Origin: Bacteroidota bacterium
GTDB taxonomy: Bacteria > Bacteroidota > Bacteroidia > Flavobacteriales > Flavobacteriaceae
Direction: 5' to 3'
NCBI GenBank assembly: GCA_012522045.1
Contig: JAAYLC010000058.1
Location: 1 to 34,263, forward strand
Length of the DNA: 34,263 nucleotides
The notes beneath the pieces are model-generated. The model ran no database searches, was not told the origin of the DNA, and saw only the letters and a program-made list of their open reading frames with translations. Positions 24,037 through 33,275 of the stretch are shown here, one piece after another (positions within the stretch are counted from its first letter, which is position 1; each line of letters starts with the position of its first letter). The translations under genes and the position numbers were made by a program.

Positions 24037-27000
24037 TTAACTCGTGGCTGCATTGATCCTCGCTATCGTTTCACTGCGGCTGCTGGCCACCAAAATACGG
24101 TTGCGGATGGGGTTGTCTTTTTGTTGCAACTCGTAATACACTTTTTGAATGATGGCTTTTGGGTCTTCTGCTTGTGTAATGTCTGGAAATGCCTTCTCTG
24201 TTACAAATTGCAATACATCTATTTCTTTGGCTTTCATTTCTTCCTCAAAATAGAGTTCGTACACCATCATATTTACCAAATCTTCAAAAACTTGGCTTAC
24301 TGCTTCATTGCTTACCTTTTCTAAAACAGGTGCTTGTTTCGGGTCGTTTAGGTAAATAAGATAATCGGCAAGGGTTTCGTAAGGTTTTGTGTTTTCTATT
24401 TCTGGAACAGGGAACTTATCAATAAACGTATGCTTCATCCGTACTCCTGTATTACCTAAACCGCCACCACCGTAAAAATACTTTACTGAATAGAAGAATA
24501 AATTTGAATTTAGTATGGTCAAAAGAAACATTAATTTTTCTCCCGTAATTATTCTTGCCGTATCTAAACAAAAGAACTCTCCCTCTTTGTCAAATGCAAA
24601 TGATGGTTGTTGAACTATTTCTTGATATATGATTTTAGGTTTTGGGAACTCAAGTAGATACGCACAATTTCTTAGGTTAAAAGGCGTGTTCCCTTGATCG
24701 GAACGATTTGTAAGTTTATCGCCAAAGCTTTCCAAATATTCTTTTATTTTCGGATAATTATTGATATCAATAGGAGCAATATTTTGCTCTCTAACTCCAT
24801 TGTGCTAATTGATTAAATAATAATCTTTGAACTTGATTTTATACTTATCTAAGTCTTTTCCTCTCAAAACGGGCTTTATAATTTCCTGATTTTTTTTATC
24901 AAGATTTATGAGTTCCTCTTTTACCTTGTTTGTTAGTAAGAAAGCTTCTGTTAGTCCTGTTTTAATTCCATAATTAAATGCTATCGGCCAATCACCTAAG
25001 ATTTTATTGTCTTTCTCAATCTTTGCCTTGATTAAATAATCTTGTTCAGATAATACATTCCAAATATTATCATCCTCAATATCAATTGGCAAAGCTTTTT
25101 CAACTTTTGAGCCATTAAGGTCTAAATGGTTTTGGATTGAAATTCCTTTGAGTTTCTTATCGAAACTATTTTTCTCTAGTACTAGAATATTTGTATCTAC
25201 TGTGGCACTGTGAAACACATTGGCACCTAAGTCAATTACTAATAGTGGATTTTGTTTTGAAAAAAACTTTCTTAAATTTTTACCATAATCTGTTCGCATC
25301 CATTTGTTGGAAGTGATGTATGTCAATGTGCCACCCTTTTTCAAAAGGTCAATTCCCTTTTCATAAAACAAGCAATAAATATCTCCTGTGCGGGCAAAGG
25401 TTTCAAAACCTGCTTCTTGTAAGATGTCGGTTTCTTTGCCCATTTTCTGTAATTGTATATAAGGCGGGTTGCCAATCATTACATCAAATCCACCTTGTTC
25501 AAACACATCCATAAAATAGAGGTGCCATAAGAAATAAGGGCGTTCGTCTGTTTCTTGTATTTTGAGCAAGTTGGCTTTGGTAGCTTGTATTTTATCCAAA
25601 TCGGCTACATAGCCATCGTATTTCTTTTTGGCGTTTTTGGTCAGGTTGTTGGGGTTGCCTGCTTCGTTGATAAAGCGATTGAGTTGGTTTTCCCTTAGTT
25701 CAATGTTGTATTCAATATGCTGCAAAACCAATTGGTTGATTTCATCTCTGATGGCTTTTTTATCTTCTGCTTTTTCAATGCTAAAAAAGCGTTTGATGAG
25801 TTGCTGTATCTTTTCGGTGGTTTCGCTTTTTGAAAAGGTCATTTTCATTTGGCTTTCTTTCATATTGCCAAACAAATCTCTTTCTGGTTCAAAAATTTGC
25901 ACATCACTTTTGGTTTTGCCCATTTTGCTCAAGTCCACACCTTCAAAGCTTTCTAGCAAACTATTACCTTGCATTATCTTGTAATCCAAGTTAGGTAATG
26001 GGTGCGGGTTGAGTTCATCAACTACCAAAGAGAGCCAAAAACGCAATTGGGCAATGTCCACGGCACCTTTTTCTAAATCCACCCCGTAAATGGAGTTTTG
26101 GATGATGTTCTTTTTAACTTCTGCTGGGTTAAACGGTTCGTTGGTTTTTAGATGCGGATATATAAAGCGTTTGGCTTCAAAAATCTCTTGCAACATACCA
26201 ATAGGAAAAGCACCCGAACCAATAGCAGGGTCGCATACTTTGATGTCGTCTAACTTTTGGTTGAGCAAGATGGCATTTTCCTTCTCTGCCAAAAAAGGTG
26301 ACACGATGTGTAAGCGAATAAACTGTTCTATATCTTTTTGTTCCTGGAAAGTATTCAATAGATACTGAATCAAACTTTCCTTACACATATATTGTACAAT
26401 CTCCTTAGGAGTATAGAATGCCCCCTTGTCTCGGTTGTCTTCCAATAGGTTTTCAAAAATATGTCCCAACATTTCCGGGTCAATACCTACTTCGTGGTCG
26501 TCCGGGCTGTTTTCGTCAATGGTAAAATTGTATTGGTCAAAGAACTCCAACAATTCTTTGAAATAGTCGGCAGGGAAATCTATTGCCAAAGTAGCTTTGT
26601 TCTTTTCGGGTTCAAAAAGTCCACCATTTAGGTAAGGTACACGAGAACCGTTGAGTTTGCCGTTTAATCCTTTTATTTCAAAAATATCATTGGGTCTTTT
26701 GGTATTAAGTGTTTCAAAAAAGAGTTTGGTCAGGCATTGGCTATGAAACCTCTCCGGTTCACTGAAATCCTCAAACAACTGAAACATAAAGCGAGGATTT
26801 CCGCCCGTCCATTCTTTAGATGAAGCATCACAACCCATCCAACCTTTTTTCTCTAAAAATTGAAGAAAAACAATTCTACCTAAAAGCTTTTTGACAAAAT
26901 CACGAATCGGTTTTTCTTGTTTGTCCTTGGTTTCTTTTTCGACATCAATCAGTTTGACTCTGAACGGGTTGCTTTCATCCGCCAAATGCTTGGCAAATTT

Positions 27001-27585
27001 CTCATAGTGTGCTTTGTAGGTTTTAAAGAAGTCTTTGTTCAGGGCTTCCACCGAAAACACCTCTTTCAGTTCCTTGATGTTTACTTCGCCTTTATCTTTT
27101 TTGTCTGCCAAGACTAACATCCTTTTGGCAGCTGTCGTACAAGCTTCATTAGCCCCCAATAGATAGGTGTAACGTTTCGGTTTGGTTTCCCCTTTGATGA
27201 GTTCTCCTGTTTCTAAATCAATGCTTGCTTCTTTGGCAATGAATGAAAAACGATAATCAACTTGGTTTTTGTTGTAGAAAAATGCCAACGCACCGTGAAT
27301 GATGTTTTGGTCAATGTATTTGGCAGCAATTTCACGCAAGCCTTGTCTGTTTCGAACAATACTGATGCTATCCGCAACTTCTACTGTAAAAATAGCTAGT
27401 TGTTTACCGTCATCGAGTTTTACAGCTCCTAATTGTTTGCCAGCAATTACTTTGTCATTTTCAGTGAACAAGTTTTCTGGATGACTGAAATAATCAATTT
27501 TTTTAAAAAATAAAGGCAAAATCTCCTTCCAAATGGAGAAGTCGAATGTTTGCTGTAATTTATGTTTTAAATCTTTTTCTTTCAC
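24037..27585 (-). pseudogene. Eco57I-type DNA methylase (N6-adenine) split by an in-frame amber codon
   Basis: One continuous frame of 1182 residues is interrupted once, by TAG at 24807-24805 (codon 927). The first 926 residues hold the methylase: 'DKGAFYTPKEIV' (about 387-397), SAM motif 'VCDPAIGSGAF' (450-460) and catalytic 'GNPPYI' (705-710), preceded by a 380-residue N-terminal region where a nuclease motif is not clear to me. Residues from about 870 begin a TaqI-C-like recognition domain ('NYGIKTGLTEAFLL', 'KPVLRGKDLDKYKI'). After the stop the same domain continues unchanged in frame ('PIDINNYPKIKEYL', 'TPFNLRNCAYL', 'PKIIYQEIVQQPSF') for 255 residues to 24037. No ATG near the break could restart translation; a TTG at 24735 is the only candidate. 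It could be decayed, read through, split into two subunits, or a sequencing artefact. It belongs to the operon beginning at 33177. Confidence 0.85.
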
Positions 27586-27595
27586 TTCGTTTGAA

Positions 27596-27637
27596 TTATG
27601 GGTTATGGGTTATGGGTTATGGGTTATGGGTTATGAG
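27596..27637 (+). repeat. heptamer array (TTATGGG)x5 plus one variant
   Basis: Five exact TTATGGG units from 27596 to 27630 are followed by TTATGAG (27631-27637) and decaying copies. The array lies between the ATG of the methylase gene (27585) and the stop of the four-helix-bundle gene (27645). A related heptamer array in inverted orientation lies on the other side of that gene. Confidence 0.9.
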
Positions 27638-27644
27638 TAATGGA

Positions 27645-28022
27645 TTATGGTTTTTTGGGTTTTGAGTTTTTTTGTTTGGTGGTCAGGATTGCAGATTTTA
27701 TCATTTTAAGGATGCTATTTGCCTTGATTGCCAATTCGTTAAACTCAGTTTCTTGGATATATTTTGAATGAAAGAGTAGCTCTAACCAATACAAAGATTC
27801 ATCACATTCTTTTTGAGAAATGTAAAGCTTATGAATAAAGTCAGCACTACTTTGTGCATTTTGAGCCTCTCGGATATTTGCACCAACTGAAGTGCCAGAC
27901 CGAAGCAATTGCTTACTTATTACAAATTCTCTTCTATCTGTTGCAAGAGTTTTGTACATTGAAATAACTTCCAGAGCAAACTCAAATGAATACTCTTTTA
28001 AAATACTTTTCTTTTCGTTCAT
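27645..28022 (-). CDS. four-helix-bundle protein (S23/IVS-encoded family)
   Basis: A 125-residue, mostly helical protein of the four-helix-bundle family first seen in 23S rRNA intervening sequences. The diagnostic stretch 'RSGTSVGANIREAQNAQSS' (residues about 41-59) followed by 'ISQKECDESLYWLELL' is complete. The family forms pentameric bundles with a proposed nucleic-acid role; its function is not established. The C-terminus is lysine-rich (TTKQKNSKPKKP). The gene lies between the AlbA_2 and methylase genes and breaks the tight operon spacing. It is flanked on both sides by tandem heptamers (27596-27637 and 28036-28091) pointing inward, suggesting it arrived as a unit. No 23S rRNA sequence is nearby. 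Confidence 0.93.
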   Translation of the reverse strand: MNEKKSILKEYSFEFALEVISMYKTLATDRREFVISKQLLRSGTSVGANIREAQNAQSSADFIHKLYISQKECDESLYWLELLFHSKYIQETEFNELAIKANSILKMIKSAILTTKQKNSKPKKP

Positions 28023-28035
28023 ATTTGACTTTTAA

Positions 28036-28091
28036 TTCATCATTCATCATTCATCACTCATCATTCATCACTCATCACCCATCATTCTTCA
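28036..28091 (-). repeat. heptamer array (YYCATCA on the plus strand) x8
   Basis: Eight 7-base units run without interruption from 28036 to 28091: TTCATCA, CTCATCA and CCCATCA variants, the last being TTCTTCA. On the minus strand they read TGATGRR, close to the TTATGGG units on the other side of the four-helix-bundle gene but in inverted orientation. The array begins 14 bases upstream of that gene's ATG. Confidence 0.9.
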
Positions 28092-28199
28092 CCCATAACT
28101 ATAAACTTAGTGAGTCCATTACTTAATCTTTTTTTCGTTTCATTTCTGATTCATTTGGCCCAACTTTAGCCCCACTTTGGTTCATTTTGCAAAATTTCA

Positions 28200-28302
28200 T
28201 TTATCGGACATTTATCGGACATATCGGACAATGTTCCATTAGTTGTTATCGGCAATTTATCGGCAAAAACACGAGTATATCGGCAATTTATCGGCAAAAA
28301 CA
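28200..28302. repeat. array of seven TATCGG-core repeats
   Basis: Three TATCGGACA units (28202, 28213, 28222) are followed by four TATCGGCAA/TATCGGCAAA units (28247, 28257, 28278, 28288). Two 25-base copies, 28247-28271 and 28278-28302, are identical, with a period of 31. The array sits just behind the stop of the AlbA_2/HATPase gene (28308). The 31-base period is not a multiple of 3, which argues against an in-frame peptide repeat across both copies. It could be a protein-binding array or slipped repeat DNA; a 45-codon minus-strand frame through it (from about 28303 down) looks accidental. Confidence 0.8.
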
Positions 28303-28307
28303 TCTTT

Positions 28308-29642
28308 TTATAAGTATTCATATTTAGTTGATTTTTTATCTCCTGATTTTAAAAGAAGCTTCCTTTCGACTAAATTAGCTAAGTCATATCTCGCGGTTCT
28401 TTCTGAAATCTCAAATTTTGTCTGGTATTCCGAATTAGTGATGACTCTAGAAGATTTGAAAAACAACAAGGCTTCAATTTGCCTTTCATTCAGACCTAAA
28501 TCAATTAAATATTCTTCGTGATAAATATCTTTTCTGAATTCAACCAAAAAATCAGAACCTTCAAAAGAGTAATTAGGTACAGGAATTCCACTTTCCAAAC
28601 AATAATTCATCATTTTTTCAATACCTCTTCCCCAAGATTCAATGTAGCCACTTCTGAAAAGAGTATTGGCTATATCGGGATTGTATGGCTTTGAAGCGTG
28701 TTTCTTCAATAAATTGGTTATCGTCCAATTGTCAGGCAATTGACCATCATTCCAAATCATTATTCGGTCATTAAATACTTTGATTTTAATAGGTGCACCA
28801 CCCGAATAATCTTTGTGAGCCACAGCATTCAATAAAGCTTCTCGTATGGCTTCTTTTGGATATTCATAGGTTTCGACCCTTGAAATCCCCTCATAGCTTA
28901 TCAATGCTTTGATGTATTTGCTAAAGAGTAAATCCATTGTTTTCTCTATCTGCTCAAACAAATTACCGTGGGCTTCATCTTGATACATCAAGTCCGCTTC
29001 GTTTTCAAAGTAGCCAATTTTGATATAAGCACCCGTTACATATTTCTCGGGTTTTGGATGAAAAAGTAAAATAGCGGCTCGTTTGAGCATTTTTTCTTCT
29101 TCCAGATACAACTGTAAACTTTCCAAAAGCTCTTGGTTGGTTCCGTCTAAATCCTCAGGTTCTAATCGTTTGCTTTTTGTGGCTTTCTTTCGGAAGAACT
29201 CAAAAGTGTCGTTCTTTAAATCCTCAGCGGTAACATTAGGAATAGGCACGCCATCCCATTTTTTACCTTGTCGTTGCAATAAAAACTTTGCCAAAGCAGC
29301 ACCTTTTAATTCCTGCAAAGTACTTCCGCTTCTGTAATAGTATTTACCTCTTAAACTGATAGGGAAAGGGTATGGCTCTACCACAATTTCCAAATAATCG
29401 TCTCCATTTGTTGTATGCAAGCTCACATCTACCATCAAACCCAAAAGATCCCTAACCTGGTTTGGCAAGTCTTCCAAAAGTTTTTTGGCATTATCTAAAT
29501 GTTTGGTGTTGCCCTTGTCATCAATACCGACAAACAAAATACCACCTTGAGCATTCGCAAAACCACAAATCCACTTAAAGTAGTCATTGTGCCAAGACTC
29601 TTTCCACTCTATATTTTGATGTTCCTTGCTATGTTGGCTCAT
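28308..29642 (-). CDS. AlbA_2 (Schlafen-type) domain / HATPase protein with winged helix
   Basis: A 444-residue protein of the RecG-like/Schlafen AlbA_2 group. The N-terminal AlbA_2 domain (about 8-125) shows 'EWKESWHNDYFKWICGFANAQGGILFVGIDDKG', with the E-x-K start and N-x-x-GG core typical of this fold (segment spans residues 12-44). The middle part (about 255-350) is a GHKL-type ATPase ('REALLNAVAHKDYSGG', then 'DGQLP' and 'SWGRGIEKM'). The C-terminus (about 375-444) looks like a winged helix ('ERQIEALLFFKSSRVITNSE', 'SERTARYDLANLVERKLL'). Such proteins act as transcriptional regulators or nucleic-acid-linked ATPases; several are found in defence loci. It overlaps the PLD/SNF2 gene by 4 bases (ATGA), so the two are translationally coupled. 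Confidence 0.88.
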   Translation of the reverse strand: MSQHSKEHQNIEWKESWHNDYFKWICGFANAQGGILFVGIDDKGNTKHLDNAKKLLEDLPNQVRDLLGLMVDVSLHTTNGDDYLEIVVEPYPFPISLRGKYYYRSGSTLQELKGAALAKFLLQRQGKKWDGVPIPNVTAEDLKNDTFEFFRKKATKSKRLEPEDLDGTNQELLESLQLYLEEEKMLKRAAILLFHPKPEKYVTGAYIKIGYFENEADLMYQDEAHGNLFEQIEKTMDLLFSKYIKALISYEGISRVETYEYPKEAIREALLNAVAHKDYSGGAPIKIKVFNDRIMIWNDGQLPDNWTITNLLKKHASKPYNPDIANTLFRSGYIESWGRGIEKMMNYCLESGIPVPNYSFEGSDFLVEFRKDIYHEEYLIDLGLNERQIEALLFFKSSRVITNSEYQTKFEISERTARYDLANLVERKLLLKSGDKKSTKYEYL

Positions 29643-32600
29643 TCGCTAAAACTTTCAGTGATAATAATTTCAGGATTCAACTTTTTAACCCTTACAATTT
29701 TCTTCTCGAATTCCTGTTCTGTTTCTTCATTCATTAAAGGATAGCCTTTTAAAATCTCAATGACTTTTTCCAAAATGATTGCAGGCTTCAATGGAAACTT
29801 CTTCAAAGTGCGTTGAAACTTATTGATGTCTCTTTGTAAGTTTTGAAAACGACCTTGACGCAAAGCTTCTTTGGCTTTGATAATTAAAGCTCTTTCTTCT
29901 TCATTCACCAACGGAAGATTGAGCATAGCGTTTAAATAAGCATTTGCTTTTTTCTCATTAGGACCTTGGGTAGTATCAATTTTTTTGTCCTTTGCTTTTT
30001 CCTTTTCCAATAAATCAGAAAACAACAAAATACCTGCTTGAACTTGTTCGTGGTGTTTTGAATGTAATGGAATGGCTTTTTCCAAAACTTCTGCTTCAAA
30101 TATTTTTACCGTTTCCAAAAAGGTTAGCTCTTCAGTTTCCTCATTGTCTTTTACCAAAATAAAAGCATCACGTTTGCTGTCTTTGATGTAGCAAATGGTA
30201 CTTTGGTTTAGCTCTTTATTTTTTCTTCCAACCCTTGCACGGAAAGGCATATTTTTGATTTGCTTAAACAGTCCTGGCGTTTTTTCCTTAATGTCTCGAA
30301 TCATCATCAAGTAAGCCAATTTTTCATCTTTTTCTTCTTCGATTTCTTTATCAAAAAGACCGAAAGTTTCTGTCTCTTCATCAGGAGAATAAATCTGACT
30401 GTCTTCCCCCAGTGCTGCGTGAAAGGATTGCAATTTCATAATTGCTTTTTTCTCCAATTCAATGTCATTGTTCACTTTTGCTGTAGGGTAAAAATTAAAA
30501 ACGTGAACTTCATCAGCCGTTGAGCCGATTCTGTTCACACGTCCGATTCTTTGCATTAAGCGGGTAGAGTTCCAAGGTGTATCATAATTCACAATCACAT
30601 TAGAACGGTGCAAGTTGATACCTTCAGCCAATACTTCGGTGGTCAGAATGATACTGTAATCATCTTCTTGTTCGGCTTTGGGCAAGTTGGCATCAAAATT
30701 TTTGCGAACAGTTGGCATTCTATCTTTTCTGGTTTTACTATCCACCGATAAAATGCTAGCAGAAATATGTTTAGGGAGTTCTTTCTCTAAATATTCGGTC
30801 GTTTCCTTACTCTCAGAAAATACCACTAATTTGGATTCAGGATTAATGGATTTATTTAAAAGGGTGTTTTTCAAGTATTCGATAAACACATCCAATTTTG
30901 GGTCTTCGTTTACCTTTTCCCATTCAGTAGACAATTCTTTGAGCAATTTTAAATCGTGCTGTAGTCCAGGTAAGAAATCATATTCAAAATCATCAGGCTC
31001 GCAAATATCAATTGTTGGGTCTTCTATAGACTTCTCCAAAACTAAATCCATTAATTCTTCCTCTTTGCCTTCGTTTATCATATCCGAAACCGGCAAATTG
31101 GGAGCAATGAAAATGCGACCATTTTCAAACATTGTTACCATTGCTTCTGTGGCTTTCATAAATCGGAAAAGCGACTGTTTGAAAGCATAGAAACTACTGT
31201 CAATTCTTTTTACCAAAAGCGTTTTCATAATCTTAGCTAATTGAGCCGAGATCATATCCGCTTGTTTGTATTTATTCTTTTTGTGCGGTTTCAAAAACCC
31301 GATAGCACGATAACGATTGTATTTTAACCCTTGCGTCTCGTGACTTAAAACGTGAATGGTTTTGTCATACAATTCTTCCAAGTGTGGTTCAAGCACATAC
31401 AATATTTTTTTTGGCTGCCTTACTATAGGAAATTTAATACCTTGTTTTTCCAAATCTTTTGCGTACAATTCGTGAGCCATTAAGTCCGTCCTCGTTCTAC
31501 GCACTATTAGCGGCTCAATCACCTTTGTTCTAATCTTTTCATAAATTTTCTTTACCCCAGCTTGAACTTTGGCAATATCCGATTCGTCTTTTAGTTTTTT
31601 GTAAGCATCAATCTGTTGTCTAAAAAAGTGTTGAAGATTACCCACTTCTAAGGTAGATTCTTTACTATCTTGGAATAAATAGATTTGGTTGGCAATGTCT
31701 TCTGGTTTGTTATTCAATGGCGTTGCTGAAACTAGAATCACTCTTTTCGGAACAGATGTTCCGTCTGGCAAAGTTCTTCTTGTCGGTGTTTTACAAATCT
31801 TCTGTAAGTCATTGTACATTCCAGCTGTATCGGAACGGAATTTATGGGCTTCATCCACAATGATTAAATCATAAATGGTCGCATCATTGATTTTATGCAA
31901 ACTTCCATTCGTTATGATTTTCACATTGTCTAGGTTGAACTTTTCAATGGTTTCAATCCAATTATCCTTTAATGCTGGTGGTACGATGATTAGCGTTCGG
32001 GACCGATGTTCAGGAAACCCATTGGTGTAAAAATATTTCTTTGCAATTAGGGTTGAAACAATGGTCTTCCCAAGTCCTACAACATCTGCTAAGAAAAACC
32101 CATTATGTTTCATCATTTTGGAAAAGCCGTCATTTACAGCATCCACTTGATACGATAATCTTTTGAAACCTTTCGGTAAATCAGAAATAGAGTTAGGGTC
32201 AAATTCTATGCTTTTTCCGAAATACTCAATCAGAAATTTCAAATACACTTCATAAGGTGTATAATTATCGTTTAGATAGGTTTCCTTTTGAAGTTTTTCA
32301 ATGCTATCCATATCAACTGGAACAGCTTCTTCCCAAAGTTTGTCAAAAGTTTTGGTTGCAAAATCAATGTCTGAATTGTCCCTTAGTTCAACATTAAATT
32401 CGAAATTTTTTGAAAGACCTGCATCTGTAAGGTTACTAGAACCAGTAATTACAGAGCCATAACCGTGGTCGTGCTTTTCTTTCTCTCGAAAAATATAAAT
32501 CTTAGCGTGTATATTTTGCTTGGGGTGAATCTTGATTTTTACTTTTCCAGTGGTAATGTCTTTAATCAATTGTATCATTCCACCTTCAACGGTCTTGTCG

Positions 32601-32902
32601 TATTCTGCCTCTTGGATATTCTTTTTTACTTCCTGAAAAAATTCTTCTTGTGCCTTTTCTGCATCACCGTCAAATAAGACTCCTTGCTGATTGGCTTGAT
32701 AAACCAAAGAGTCAATGTTGATACCTACAAGAATTCTTATTTCTTGAGCACTCTCAACAAATTCACGGATTTGGAAATATCCTGATGCTCGAAAATATCC
32801 AACCAAAGCATCTAAGAAATGGATGTTTTTATGTTTGAAAATACCTTCTATTTTTTTTAGAAGTGTATTTTGCTCTTCGTTTGTGAAAAATTTTGTACTC
32901 AT
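29639..32902 (-). CDS. PLD-nuclease / SNF2-helicase fusion protein
   Basis: A 1087-residue protein. An N-terminal phospholipase-D-type domain (about 20-200) has one HKD-like half-site: H132-x-K134 in 'NIHAKIYIF' and 'GSVITGSSNLTDAGL' (149-163). One half-site is usual for PLD nucleases that dimerise. A superfamily 2 SNF2-type motor follows: motif I 'DVVGLGKTI' (273-281), motif II DEAH (350-353), motif III SATPL (392-396), then 'VVFSESKETTEYL' (693-705), motif V 'TTEVLAEGINL' (754-764) and motif VI 'QRIGRVNRIG' (784-793). The C-terminal 250 residues are charged and helical. Likely job: ATP-driven movement on DNA coupled to cleavage, opposite the methylase, in a restriction-like system. It overlaps both neighbours by 4 bases (XRE upstream, AlbA_2 downstream). 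Confidence 0.9.
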   Translation of the reverse strand: MSTKFFTNEEQNTLLKKIEGIFKHKNIHFLDALVGYFRASGYFQIREFVESAQEIRILVGINIDSLVYQANQQGVLFDGDAEKAQEEFFQEVKKNIQEAEYDKTVEGGMIQLIKDITTGKVKIKIHPKQNIHAKIYIFREKEKHDHGYGSVITGSSNLTDAGLSKNFEFNVELRDNSDIDFATKTFDKLWEEAVPVDMDSIEKLQKETYLNDNYTPYEVYLKFLIEYFGKSIEFDPNSISDLPKGFKRLSYQVDAVNDGFSKMMKHNGFFLADVVGLGKTIVSTLIAKKYFYTNGFPEHRSRTLIIVPPALKDNWIETIEKFNLDNVKIITNGSLHKINDATIYDLIIVDEAHKFRSDTAGMYNDLQKICKTPTRRTLPDGTSVPKRVILVSATPLNNKPEDIANQIYLFQDSKESTLEVGNLQHFFRQQIDAYKKLKDESDIAKVQAGVKKIYEKIRTKVIEPLIVRRTRTDLMAHELYAKDLEKQGIKFPIVRQPKKILYVLEPHLEELYDKTIHVLSHETQGLKYNRYRAIGFLKPHKKNKYKQADMISAQLAKIMKTLLVKRIDSSFYAFKQSLFRFMKATEAMVTMFENGRIFIAPNLPVSDMINEGKEEELMDLVLEKSIEDPTIDICEPDDFEYDFLPGLQHDLKLLKELSTEWEKVNEDPKLDVFIEYLKNTLLNKSINPESKLVVFSESKETTEYLEKELPKHISASILSVDSKTRKDRMPTVRKNFDANLPKAEQEDDYSIILTTEVLAEGINLHRSNVIVNYDTPWNSTRLMQRIGRVNRIGSTADEVHVFNFYPTAKVNNDIELEKKAIMKLQSFHAALGEDSQIYSPDEETETFGLFDKEIEEEKDEKLAYLMMIRDIKEKTPGLFKQIKNMPFRARVGRKNKELNQSTICYIKDSKRDAFILVKDNEETEELTFLETVKIFEAEVLEKAIPLHSKHHEQVQAGILLFSDLLEKEKAKDKKIDTTQGPNEKKANAYLNAMLNLPLVNEEERALIIKAKEALRQGRFQNLQRDINKFQRTLKKFPLKPAIILEKVIEILKGYPLMNEETEQEFEKKIVRVKKLNPEIIITESFSE

Positions 32903-33177
32903 AATTTTTTCAATACGTTTTTAAGTCCATCAGCCAAAAATTCCAAGTCACCAAGTTCACTTAAAACTGTCGATTGAATAAATTCTATCTGTATTTCTTT
33001 ATCTTGAATTTCTAGAGTCTTAGCTAGAGTCGGCAACATTTCTTTTGTCGCCACTCGTTCGTTTCTCTCAATCTTGCTCAAAATAGAGGTGTCAATGTCG
33101 AGTTCGGCAGCAACCTTTCTAAGAGGAAGTCCCAGTTGTTCTCGTCTGTTTCGTAAATATTCTCCAAAAGAATTCAT
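32899..33177 (-). CDS. XRE-family (Cro/CI-type HTH) transcriptional regulator
   Basis: A 92-residue protein with a textbook HTH_3 domain in residues 1-60: 'NSFGEYLRNRREQLGLPLRK' then 'VAAELDIDTSILSKIERNER'. The C-terminal 30 residues are acidic and helical and probably mediate dimerisation. It is the first gene of the operon and overlaps the PLD/SNF2 gene by 4 bases, the usual position of an autoregulatory controller protein in restriction-modification loci. A perfect palindrome ATTTG-T-CAAAT (33200-33210) overlaps its -7 promoter box and is the best operator candidate. Confidence 0.93.
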   Translation of the reverse strand: MNSFGEYLRNRREQLGLPLRKVAAELDIDTSILSKIERNERVATKEMLPTLAKTLEIQDKEIQIEFIQSTVLSELGDLEFLADGLKNVLKKL

Positions 33178-33199
33178 CTTGTCGTATTTGTTTGGACTA

Positions 33200-33213
33200 A
33201 TTTGTCAAATCTA
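33200..33213 (-). promoter_or_regulatory. -7 box and overlapping palindromic operator of the XRE operon
   Basis: On the minus strand TAGATTTG (33213-33206) matches TAnnTTTG, about 29 bases before the ATG at 33177. The odd palindrome ATTTG-T-CAAAT (33200-33210) overlaps it. A repressor bound there would block the promoter. No -33 TTG at correct spacing was found; the nearest TTG is only 11 bases away. Confidence 0.5.
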
Positions 33214-33275
33214 CAATATATTTTCAAATTTCTCAGTCCGAGCGAGGGCAAAAAAATAGGCTCTTTTGGTTTTTT

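Noticed and set aside
27596-28091. Telomere-like or phase-variable promoter repeats
   Set aside because: The heptamers are limited to a few units bracketing one gene, and nothing in the sequence shows a promoter between -7 and -33 boxes there.
28190-28303. 45-codon minus-strand frame as a lost C-terminus of the AlbA_2 protein
   Set aside because: It is in a different frame from the gene, the repeat period breaks frame, and the gene already ends with a complete winged helix.
28200-28310. CRISPR array
   Set aside because: The TATCGG copies are too short, spacing is irregular, and there are no unique spacers or cas genes.
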